A stretch of DNA of 6,327 nucleotides from Alphaproteobacteria bacterium (GCA_018895795.1 JAHINZ010000458.1:1-6327), one strand, 5' to 3'; shown: positions 1-4,576, numbered from the stretch's first letter. The notes: generated from the sequence alone by a model not told the origin. Numbers and translations are program-made.

Positions 1-1167
1 AATTCGGGCCCGCTGCCGGAAGCCATCAGCAAGACCATCGCCGACAATGATCTGGTCGCCTGCAGCGTGCTGTCGGGCAACCGCAACTTCGAAGGCCGGG
101 TCAATCCGGACGTTCGCGCCAACTACCTGGCTTCGCCGCCGCTGGTGGTGGCCTATGCCCTGGCCGGCTCGATGAAGATCGATCTGGCCACCCAGCCGCT
201 GGGCCAGGACAAGAAGGGCAATGACGTCTTCCTGAAGGATATCTGGCCCTCGAACGAAGACATCGCCGTCCTGCAGCGCAAGTCGGTCACCGAGAAGATG
301 TTCGCCACCCGCTATGGCGACGTCTTCAAGGGCGACAAGAACTGGCAGGGGATCAAGGTCACCGGCGGCCAGACCTATGCCTGGGAAGGCGACTCGACCT
401 ACGTCCAGAACCCGCCCTACTTCCCCAACATGTCGATGACCCCGACGCCGGTCACCGACATCGTGGAAGCCCGCGTGCTGGCCGTGTTCGGCGACTCGAT
501 CACCACCGACCACATCAGCCCGGCCGGTTCGATCAAGACCTCCAGCCCCGCCGGCCAGTACCTGGTCGACAACGGCGTCCAGCCGCTCGACTTCAATGGT
601 TACGGCGCCCGTCGCGGCAACCACCAGGTCATGATGCGCGGCACCTTCGCCAATATCCGCATCCGTAACCGCATCACCCCGGACATCGAAGGGGGCGTCA
701 CCAAGCACTTCCCGTCGGGCCAGGTGATGTCGATCTACGACGCGGCCATGAAGTACCAGGAAGAGGGTCGCCCCTCGGTGGTCTTCGCCGGCAAGGAATA
801 CGGCACCGGCTCGTCGCGTGACTGGGCCGCCAAGGGCACCAAGCTGCTGGGCGTCCGCGCGGTGATCACCGAAAGCTTCGAGCGCATTCACCGCTCGAAC
901 CTGGTCGGCATGGGCGTTCTGCCGCTGCAGTTCATCCAGGACGGCTGGCAGAAGCTGGAACTGACCGGCGAGGAGATCGTCTCGATCCGCGGCCTGCAGG
1001 ACCTGTCGCCCCGCAAGCAGCTGATCGTCGAGCTGTACCGTCCGACCGACGGTCGCATCGCCCGCTTCCCGGTGCGTTGCCGGATCGATACCCCGACCGA
1101 GCTTGAGTACTTCAAGAACGGCGGCGTGTTGAACTACGTGCTGCGCAACCTGGCCCGGGCCGACTGA
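1..1167 (+). CDS. acnA: Aconitate hydratase A (aconitase), C-terminal 388 residues, 5' end outside window
   Basis: Aconitase interconverts citrate and isocitrate in the TCA cycle, in the cytoplasm, using a [4Fe-4S] cluster. The open frame runs from base 1 with no start codon; its first residues are NSGPLP, the end of the family's CxxCxGNSG segment. The cluster cysteines therefore lie just upstream, outside the window. Visible active-site motifs are SGNRNFEGR (67-99 region, two catalytic-site arginines), DHISPAGSI (508-534), YGARRGN (601-621) and GTGSSRDWAAKG (802-837), whose GSSR holds the catalytic serine and a substrate-binding arginine. The last two belong to the swivelling C-terminal domain. 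AcnA proteins are usually about 890-900 residues, so roughly 500 are missing on the left. The end LRNLARAD is a normal AcnA terminus, and no frameshift is seen. The assignment to AcnA/IRP1 type rather than AcnB rests on these motifs and is secure. Confidence 0.97.
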   Translation, partial: NSGPLPEAISKTIADNDLVACSVLSGNRNFEGRVNPDVRANYLASPPLVVAYALAGSMKIDLATQPLGQDKKGNDVFLKDIWPSNEDIAVLQRKSVTEKMFATRYGDVFKGDKNWQGIKVTGGQTYAWEGDSTYVQNPPYFPNMSMTPTPVTDIVEARVLAVFGDSITTDHISPAGSIKTSSPAGQYLVDNGVQPLDFNGYGARRGNHQVMMRGTFANIRIRNRITPDIEGGVTKHFPSGQVMSIYDAAMKYQEEGRPSVVFAGKEYGTGSSRDWAAKGTKLLGVRAVITESFERIHRSNLVGMGVLPLQFIQDGWQKLELTGEEIVSIRGLQDLSPRKQLIVELYRPTDGRIARFPVRCRIDTPTELEYFKNGGVLNYVLRNLARAD

Positions 1168-1179
1168 TCGGCTACAATC

Positions 1180-1212
1180 GTCATCCCGCTGGATCGCGTC
1201 CTGCGGGATGAC
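1180..1212. repeat. Perfect 10-bp palindrome just after acnA
   Basis: GTCATCCCGC (1180-1189) and GCGGGATGAC (1203-1212) are exact reverse complements around a 13-base loop. ACAA (1174-1177) and TTGT (1217-1220) can pair further out across an internal loop. It begins 12 bases after the acnA stop codon. There is no T run after it, so it is not a textbook intrinsic terminator. It may protect the acnA mRNA 3' end or help termination together with the next hairpin. Palindromes with TCATCCCG/CGGGATGA ends are common dispersed elements in Caulobacter-like genomes (recollection, not checked). Confidence 0.6.
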
Positions 1213-1221
1213 ATCGTTGTC

Positions 1222-1253
1222 GGCGGCTTTCTTTTTGATAAGAAAGCCGCCTT
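1222..1253 (+). terminator. Candidate terminator hairpin downstream of acnA
   Basis: GGCGGCTTTCT (1222-1232) pairs perfectly with AGAAAGCCGCC (1241-1251), plus one more T-A pair, giving a 12-bp stem with a six-base loop. After the stem only TT follows on the plus strand, so the U tract is poor. A T5 run sits at the end of the left arm and in the loop instead. It is the second hairpin in a row after acnA and lies about 50 bases before the next start codon. The most likely role is ending or stabilising the acnA transcript, and thus separating it from the DUF1223 gene. Confidence 0.5.
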
Positions 1254-1304
1254 CACGGCCTCGTGAACGGTCATTCGGGGTGATCTTGGCTTAAGTGCCA
1301 CCCA

Positions 1305-2012
1305 ATGCGTAAGGCCGCCCTTCCCCTGTTCTGTTTGGCTCTCTGGGGCCTCGTCGCGACCACCGCCTGGGCCAAGCCTCCGGTTGTCGTCGAACTGTTC
1401 ACGGCGCAAGGCTGCTCGTCGTGCGGCAAGGCCAATCAGCTGGCCGCCGATCTGGCCGACCGCGAGGGCGTTCTGGTCCTGACCTATTCGGTCGACTACT
1501 GGGATTATCTGGGCTGGAAGGACACCTTCGCCAAGCCCGACTTCGCTGACCGCCAGCGCGCCTACGCCAAGAAGTTCTCCCTGCGCGACGTGCCCACGCC
1601 CCAGATGGTGGTGGGGGGACGCGTCCAGGCCTCCGGCGCCAAGGCCGAGTCCGTCGAGGATCTGGTCGAGACGGCGGCTCACGCCCCGTCCAACCCGCCC
1701 GACATGCTGTTCATCGGTCAGACCCGCGTCGCGGTCGGCTCGGGCCCCGCCCCGCGGGGCGGGGGCGAGGTCTGGATGGTGCGGTTCGATCCCCGGCGCC
1801 AGGACATCGCCGTCCGTCGCGGCGACAACAAGGGCCAAACGCTGGTGCATCGCAATGTGGTGCGCGAGTTGGTCCGGCTGGGTCCGTGGTCGGGTCGGCC
1901 CAAGCTGTATCGCCTGCCCAAGGCGACCGATGAGGATCTGCAGACTGTCGTGATCGTCCAGGGGGCCAAGGGCGGCCGGATTATCGGGGTCCTGGAAACC
2001 GCCGAACGCTAG
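1305..2012 (+). CDS. Exported DUF1223 family protein, thioredoxin-like with CSSC motif
   Basis: The 235-residue product starts with a signal peptide: charged MRK, a hydrophobic core to about residue 20, then a likely cut after AWA at 23. It should be periplasmic or membrane-attached. The mature part opens with VVVELFTAQGCSSC, where C37 and C40 form a CxxC pair at the place of the thioredoxin active site. VPTPQMVVGG (96-105) contains the expected cis-proline region. RGDNKGQTLVHRNVVREL (172-189) matches the conserved C-terminal signature I know for DUF1223 (secreted thioredoxin-like). A thiol redox role is inferred from the CxxC, as no substrate is known. The ATG at 1305 is the only start that includes the signal peptide. 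No strong Shine-Dalgarno precedes it. It lies 137 bases after acnA, behind two hairpins, so it is probably transcribed separately. Confidence 0.9.
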   Translation: MRKAALPLFCLALWGLVATTAWAKPPVVVELFTAQGCSSCGKANQLAADLADREGVLVLTYSVDYWDYLGWKDTFAKPDFADRQRAYAKKFSLRDVPTPQMVVGGRVQASGAKAESVEDLVETAAHAPSNPPDMLFIGQTRVAVGSGPAPRGGGEVWMVRFDPRRQDIAVRRGDNKGQTLVHRNVVRELVRLGPWSGRPKLYRLPKATDEDLQTVVIVQGAKGGRIIGVLETAER

Positions 2013-2142
2013 CGCCCGTTCCGCCCGGACTGTTTCAATCCGCCGGCTAAAATGCGCTGTATCAAGAGCTTAGGCAATTCCGCGATCCGATGGCGCGGTC
2101 CGCGCCGGTCGGAAGCCGCCCGAAACGCCCCGGTCCAGGCGC
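2013..2142. other. Non-coding spacer between the DUF1223 gene and the small RNA pair
   Basis: No credible gene is seen. The stretch contains one short GC-rich palindrome, GGCGCG-GTC-CGCGCC (2092-2106), without a T run on either side. It may mark the 3' end of the DUF1223 transcript. Plus-strand transcription from DUF1223 and minus-strand transcription of the small RNAs converge here. Confidence 0.35.
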
Positions 2143-2183
2143 AAAAAAAACCCGCGCGGCGAGAGGGGACACGCCGCGCGGGG
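2143..2183 (-). terminator. Intrinsic terminator of small RNA copy B
   Basis: On the minus strand CGCCGCGCGGG (2182-2172) and CCCGCGCGGCG (2161-2151) form a perfect 11-bp GC stem with a 10-base loop containing CCCC. Eight T residues (2150-2143) follow directly. This is a textbook Rho-independent terminator and the strongest one in the window. No T run exists on the plus-strand side, so it acts on leftward transcription. Confidence 0.88.
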
Positions 2184-2274
2184 TCTTGGGCTCTTATCGT
2201 CAGCGGACCGGTTGCAACACCGGAGAGGGCTGGGGGGGCTGTTCAGGGCCCCGGCGCCGAACCGGTCGGCTGAC
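2143..2274 (-). ncRNA. Putative small RNA, copy B (~132 nt), C-rich, with intrinsic terminator
   Basis: Read on the minus strand, the RNA would start near 2274, seven bases past a CATAAA box (2286-2281), and end in a U8 run (2150-2143). Its 5' arm GTCAGCCGACCGGTT (2274-2260) pairs with AACCGGTCCGCTGAC (2213-2199), 14 of 15 positions with one C-C mismatch. The helix encloses 46 bases holding a C7 tract (2238-2232) in AACAGCCCCCCCAGCC. The terminator hairpin has CCCC in its loop. No reading frame with a believable start or family is present. Orientation is set by the U tract and by the box-to-helix distance, both on the minus strand. C-rich loops are typical of alphaproteobacterial small RNAs that bind ribosome-binding sites; targets are unknown. 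From memory, Rfam has a Caulobacter RNA family named CC3664, and C. crescentus acnA has a nearby locus number, so this locus may correspond. I could not check that. Confidence 0.65.
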
Positions 2275-2280
2275 CCTTGC

Positions 2281-2329
2281 TTTATGCGGGGCCAACCGGG
2301 CGCTGGATTGGTCAAACAAAGGTCGTTTC
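2281..2329 (-). promoter_or_regulatory. Candidate promoter/regulator region of small RNA copy B
   Basis: On the minus strand this contains GAAACGACCTT (2329-2319), AGCGCCCG further down, and CATAAA (2286-2281) as a -10-like box ending seven bases before the predicted 5' helix. A TTGACC (2315-2310) is present, but 23 bases from CATAAA, too far for a normal -35. The blocks are also found at the same ungapped spacing ahead of copy A. The GAAACGACCTT block would sit around -46 to -55, suitable for an activator. The start site is inferred. Confidence 0.4.
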
Positions 2330-2386
2330 AGGGCGGGACATGGCAAGGACAAGGCGACGGGGGCCGTGGCCGAGGCCCAGACAGCG

Positions 2387-2423
2387 AAAAGCCCGCGCGA
2401 TAGGGGGGAATACCGCGCGGGCT
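2387..2423 (-). terminator. Intrinsic terminator of small RNA copy A
   Basis: On the minus strand GCCCGCGCG... pairs as CGCGCGGGC (plus 2414-2422) with GCCCGCGCG (plus 2391-2399): a perfect 9-bp stem, extended inward by TA/TA past one mismatch. The loop is TTCCCCCC. It is followed by TTTTCGCT (from 2390). The T run is half as long as in copy B, so some read-through into copy B is possible. Confidence 0.72.
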
Positions 2424-2523
2424 CGTCGGAGGGGGGTTGTCTGTCGGCCGACCGGCCCGCGATCGATGGGGGCTGGGGGGGCTGTTCAGGATCCAGGACC
2501 GTAGGATGTCCGATCAGCCGACA
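2387..2523 (-). ncRNA. Putative small RNA, copy A (~137 nt), C-rich, with intrinsic terminator
   Basis: Read on the minus strand, the RNA would start near 2523, six bases past CATAAA (2534-2529), and end at TTTT (2390-2387). Its 5' arm TGTCGGCTGATCGG (2523-2510) pairs with CCGGTCGGCCGACA (2455-2442) over 14 continuous positions, two of them G-U. The enclosed 54 bases hold a C7 tract (2481-2475) followed by a C5 tract. A second C6 run (2436-2431) lies in the single strand between helix and terminator, and a third C6 run (2408-2403) is in the terminator loop. Only the 20-base C-rich core and the flanking signals match copy B closely, yet the fold is the same. The gene lies leftward, divergent from the DUF2794 gene. 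No protein is encoded. Function is inferred as an antisense-type regulatory RNA. Confidence 0.65.
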
Positions 2524-2528
2524 CTGAA

Positions 2529-2577
2529 TTTATGGCGGCCCAAACGGGCGCTCGAAGGTCTAAAATAAGGTCGTTTC
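2529..2577 (-). promoter_or_regulatory. Candidate promoter/regulator region of small RNA copy A
   Basis: On the minus strand this contains GAAACGACCTT (2577-2567), AGCGCCCG and CATAAA (2534-2529), at the same ungapped spacing as ahead of copy B. No good -35 hexamer lies 16-18 bases before CATAAA. Conservation is concentrated in these blocks while intervening bases differ, which favours protein-binding sites over chance. Either an activator-dependent promoter or an alternative sigma factor would fit. Confidence 0.4.
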
Positions 2578-2658
2578 GCGGCGCCGCGTGACGCGGCTGT
2601 AGCATTTTACGTCGGCGTGGCCGTGACGACACGCTCGCCAGGATGGCTGATTTGGGCT

Positions 2659-2685
2659 TAGGATTCGTCCGATGGCGCTGGATTC
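2659..2685 (+). promoter_or_regulatory. Shine-Dalgarno and two GANTC sites around the DUF2794 gene start
   Basis: AGGA (2660-2663) sits eight bases before the ATG at 2672 and sets the start. GATTC occurs at 2662-2666 and again at 2681-2685, one on each side of the start codon. GANTC is the target of the cell-cycle methylase CcrM in Caulobacter and relatives. A possible promoter upstream is GTGACG (2623-2628) with GCTGAT (2646-2651), spacing 17; this is weak. Confidence 0.4.
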
Positions 2686-3013
2686 CCATTTCCCGTCCGC
2701 CCCCTCGCCCGGTGGCGTGACCTTTTTCGAGCGGCGCGAGCTGGATCAGCTGATGCGTCTGTATGGCCGGATGGTCGCCGCCGGCGAATGGCGCGACTAC
2801 GGCATCGCCGGATTGTCCGACTGCGCGGTGTTTTCGATCTTTCGCCATGCCGCCGAGGCGCCGCTCTATCGCGTCGAAAAACGCCCGGACCTGGCGCGCA
2901 AGCAAGGCGCCTGGGCGGTGATCGGCCAGGGCGGCATGATCCTCAAGCGCGGCCATGAGCTGGGTCAGGTGCTGAAACTGTTCGAGAAGGGCAAGTTCTC
3001 GGTGGTGGACTGA
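2672..3013 (+). CDS. DUF2794 family protein, small conserved alphaproteobacterial protein
   Basis: The product has 113 residues, a normal length for the family, and is soluble with no signal peptide or membrane segment. It shows the recognisable DUF2794 core: TFFERRELDQLMRLYGRMVA (17-36), GEWRDYGI (38-45), VFSIFRHAAEAPLYRVEKRP (53-72), and LARKQGAWAVIGQGGMILKR (74-93), with a short ending. The function of the family is not known to me. The ATG at 2672 has AGGA at good spacing. Upstream on the other strand are the small RNA genes; downstream, ten bases after the stop, begins a palindromic repeat. Nothing suggests truncation. It appears to be a single-gene transcript. Confidence 0.9.
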   Translation: MALDSHFPSAPSPGGVTFFERRELDQLMRLYGRMVAAGEWRDYGIAGLSDCAVFSIFRHAAEAPLYRVEKRPDLARKQGAWAVIGQGGMILKRGHELGQVLKLFEKGKFSVVD

Positions 3014-3022
3014 CGGCGGTGG

Positions 3023-3233
3023 CTAGAACACGATGATTTTTAGTTGAATCATCATCTTAATCCGCTCTCCCCGGCGAAAGCCGGGGCCCAGATCGAACCC
3101 AGAGCCGAGAGTATTCCGGCAGGGTCGGAAGGCGCGTCATCCCCAAACGCTCAGGCTGAACCTGGGCCCCGGCTTTCGCCGGGGAGAGCGGAATTTGGGG
3201 TCGATGGTTCTGTCTGAAATCATCACGCTCTAG
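3023..3233. repeat. Nested palindromic intergenic repeat (MITE/REP-like), about 211 bp
   Basis: The outer ends CTAGAACACGATGATTT (3023-3039) and AAATCATCACGCTCTAG (3217-3233) are inverted repeats matching at 14 of 17 positions. The inner arms 3061-3091 and 3162-3192 are perfect 31-bp inverted repeats. Each inner arm is itself a hairpin, CCCCGGC-GAAA-GCCGGGG on the left (3069-3086, a GNRA loop). Each outer end also has a small hairpin (GATGATT 3032-3038 with AATCATC 3047-3053). CTAGAAC occurs at 3023-3029 and 3230-3236, a possible target duplication. No transposase is encoded, so it would be a non-autonomous or REP-type element. It sits between convergent genes and could end transcription from both sides. 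Confidence 0.8.
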
Positions 3234-3610
3234 AACGTGAAGGCCAGCTTGGCGCCGACGAACTTGCCGTCGGGATCATAGCCGCGCGCCGTGCCCGCGC
3301 CGCTATAGTCGACGCTGGGCTTGAGCCCGCACAGCACGCCGGCCGAGGCCACGGGGCCGTTGGCCGCGGCCCGGTGCTCCACCGAGGTCCTGGCGATCCC
3401 GCGCGGCAATTGGGCGGGGGCGTTGGCGTACAGCACCGGCACGGCGATGTCGGCTTTCGACATCAGGGCTCCGTCCCGCATCAGCGACATCGCCGGGACC
3501 TTGGCCGGGAGCGCGTAGGGCTTGAGTCCGGCGATCGTCTGGGCGTGCGCGCCGCCGCCGGCCGCGATCAGAACAAGGCCGGCGCCGGCAAGGATCAAGT
3601 GGCGGGTCAT
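3230..3610 (-). CDS. Small secreted protein of unknown function
   Basis: The 126-residue product begins MTRHLILAGAGLVLIAAG and has a signal peptide with a likely cut after AHA at 23, before QTIAGLKPY. The mature part is about 100 residues, rich in Ala, Gly and Pro, with one cysteine (C94). It therefore has no internal disulfide. It ends GYDPDGKFVGAKLAFTF; the alternating pattern and terminal Phe resemble the last strand of outer-membrane barrels, but the protein is too short for a full barrel. I do not recognise the family. The ATG at 3610 is preceded by GGAGG with a five-base spacer, a very good ribosome-binding site, which supports expression. The stop codon lies inside the end of the palindromic repeat. 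The upstream gene (BI-1 family) has its own terminator in between, so this is likely a separate transcript. No clear promoter is visible. Confidence 0.75.
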   Translation of the reverse strand: MTRHLILAGAGLVLIAAGGGAHAQTIAGLKPYALPAKVPAMSLMRDGALMSKADIAVPVLYANAPAQLPRGIARTSVEHRAAANGPVASAGVLCGLKPSVDYSGAGTARGYDPDGKFVGAKLAFTF

Positions 3611-3682
3611 GGCGTCCTCCGGCGGGTGAATGGCAGGTCACAGCGTGGCGCATCGTCCCCGTCCCGTCGAGGCGCGCCCACG

Positions 3683-3713
3683 AAAAAGCCCCGGCGGATG
3701 ACCGCCGGGGCTT
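3683..3713 (-). terminator. Intrinsic terminator of the Bax inhibitor-1 family gene
   Basis: AGCCCCGGCGG (3687-3697) pairs perfectly with CCGCCGGGGCT (3702-3712) around the loop ATGA, with one more A-T pair outside. On the minus strand the stem runs into TTTTT (3687-3683). It lies 24 bases after the BI-1 stop codon. It should also insulate the small secreted gene further left. Confidence 0.88.
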
Positions 3714-3736
3714 GGTCTCATCGGTTCGGTCAGGCT

Positions 3737-4489
3737 CTAGCGGCGCGAGCCGAAGATGCTGAGCAGGAACTGGAACAGGTTGATGAAGTTCAGATACAGG
3801 TTCAGCGCGCCATAATTGGTGGCCACCGCCATCGAGTTCTGGTCGCCGCCCATCTGATAATAGGACGTCTTCAGGCGCTGGGTGTCATAGGCGATCAGGC
3901 CGGCGAAGATGAACACGCCCAGGATGCTGATAATGAAGCTCAGGCCCGGCAGGCGGAAGAACATCTGGGCCAAGGAGGCCAGGACCAGACCGATCAGGCC
4001 CATGATCAGGAAGCTGCCGAAACCGGTCAGGTCCTTCTTGGTGGTGTAGCCGAACAGGCTGAGGCCGCCGAAGGCGATGGCGGTGATCAGGAAGGTCGAG
4101 GCCACCGAAGCCTGGGTATAGGCCAGCAGCCAGACGCCCAGGCCGGCGCCCATCGAGGCCACCAGCGCCCAGTACAGCGCGCCGGAGGAGCGGGCCGTGG
4201 GGTTCTTCATGGCGAACATCGCCACCAGCATCATCGCCAGCGGCGCGAAGCGGATGATCGTGCCGGCCAGAGTGAAGCCGGCCAGACGGCCGTCAGGGGT
4301 CAGGACATACAGCAGGCTCGCCACCGGCTGATAGGCGCTGGTCAGATAGGCGAGACCGGCGGACAGCAGGAGACCCAAGGCCACCTTGTTGTAGACGCCG
4401 AGCATGAAGCTGCGCAGGCCGGCGTCAACCGACATATCGGCGCGATCCGCCGGGATCGCGCGCGCGTAGCCGCGGTTGAGGTCGTTCAT
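3737..4489 (-). CDS. Bax inhibitor-1 (TMBIM/YccA-YbhL) family inner-membrane protein
   Basis: The 250-residue product has seven likely membrane helices (about 33-50, 72-94, 104-124, 129-148, 157-178, 182-201, 228-246). Family motifs are FGGLSLFGYTTKKDLTG (140-156), FAGLIAYDTQRLK (195-207) and GALNLYLNFINLF (227-239). Relatives include E. coli YbhL and YccA (YccA modulates FtsH) and Bacillus YetJ, a pH-sensitive calcium leak. The first Asp of the YetJ-type aspartate pair is D202; the position of the second appears to be N234. Its function here is inferred as membrane ion or stress homeostasis. The frame opens further upstream (TTG 4522, ATG 4513), but the ATG at 4489 gives the usual family N-terminus. 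It also has AAGG upstream and leaves room for the leader of the candidate promoter at 4538-4566. The gene has its own terminator and is divergent from the aldo-keto reductase gene. Confidence 0.93.
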   Translation of the reverse strand: MNDLNRGYARAIPADRADMSVDAGLRSFMLGVYNKVALGLLLSAGLAYLTSAYQPVASLLYVLTPDGRLAGFTLAGTIIRFAPLAMMLVAMFAMKNPTARSSGALYWALVASMGAGLGVWLLAYTQASVASTFLITAIAFGGLSLFGYTTKKDLTGFGSFLIMGLIGLVLASLAQMFFRLPGLSFIISILGVFIFAGLIAYDTQRLKTSYYQMGGDQNSMAVATNYGALNLYLNFINLFQFLLSIFGSRR

Positions 4490-4537
4490 CGCGGGAAAAC
4501 CCTTTGATTGCATCGCGCCCAACTTGGACGCCTGTCG

Positions 4538-4566
4538 AATATCGGCATCCGCGCGCCTTCGCGCAA
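4538..4566 (-). promoter_or_regulatory. Candidate promoter of the Bax inhibitor-1 family gene
   Basis: On the minus strand TTGCGC (4566-4561) and GATATT (4543-4538) are spaced by 17 bases. Transcription would start near 4530, giving a leader of about 40 bases before the ATG at 4489. That makes the upstream TTG start (4522) unlikely. The hexamers are only moderate matches. Confidence 0.35.
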
Positions 4567-4576
4567 GGTATGGCTG

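Larger units (their letters stand above)
2143..2577 (-). repeat. Two diverged direct copies of a ~190-bp small RNA unit, about 245 bases apart
   Basis: Unit A covers about 2387-2577 and unit B about 2143-2329. Shared blocks occur in the same order: AAGGTCGTTTC (2567-2577 and 2319-2329), TTTATG (2529-2534 and 2281-2286), the identical 20-mer GGCTGGGGGGGCTGTTCAGG (2471-2490 and 2228-2247), and a GC stem next to an A run (2387-2422 and 2143-2182). From the first block to TTTATG the two align without gaps. Offsets between matching blocks are 240-248 bases. Sequence between the blocks has diverged strongly. This points to an old tandem duplication kept under selection rather than a recent copy. 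Confidence 0.8.

Noticed and set aside
1171..1178. GCTACAAT as a Caulobacter-type -10 box for the DUF1223 gene
   Set aside because: The hexamer fits, but no -35 lies 16-18 bases upstream and the first hairpin would directly follow the start site.
1134..1850. A 238-residue minus-strand open frame over the DUF1223 gene
   Set aside because: It is antisense to a gene with signal peptide and CSSC motif, and it crosses the acnA hairpins. It has no recognisable features.
2046..2053. GCTAAAAT as a plus-strand -10 box after DUF1223
   Set aside because: No -35 at proper spacing, and no gene or terminator on the plus strand for it to serve.
2228..2490. CRISPR-like repeat or G-quadruplex as the main meaning of the two identical 20-mers
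   Set aside because: There are only two copies, 243 bases apart, embedded in larger homologous units. G runs on the plus strand are too unevenly spaced to explain the conserved flanks.
2052..2527. Several overlapping plus-strand open frames in the 2013-2671 gap that could be read as small proteins
   Set aside because: They lack ribosome-binding sites and family features, are rich in Arg, Gly and Pro as expected from GC-rich non-coding DNA, and run through terminator stems and the repeated RNA units.
2143..2577. Reading the two units as plus-strand RNAs
   Set aside because: The stems pair on either strand, but only the minus strand has T runs after the terminator stems and a -10-like box just ahead of the 5' helix.
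3374..4507. A 377-residue plus-strand open frame opposite the BI-1 gene
   Set aside because: Its product is a low-complexity Gln/Ala/Gly/Glu-rich chain, and it is fully antisense to a clear seven-helix membrane protein. It is a GC-bias shadow frame.
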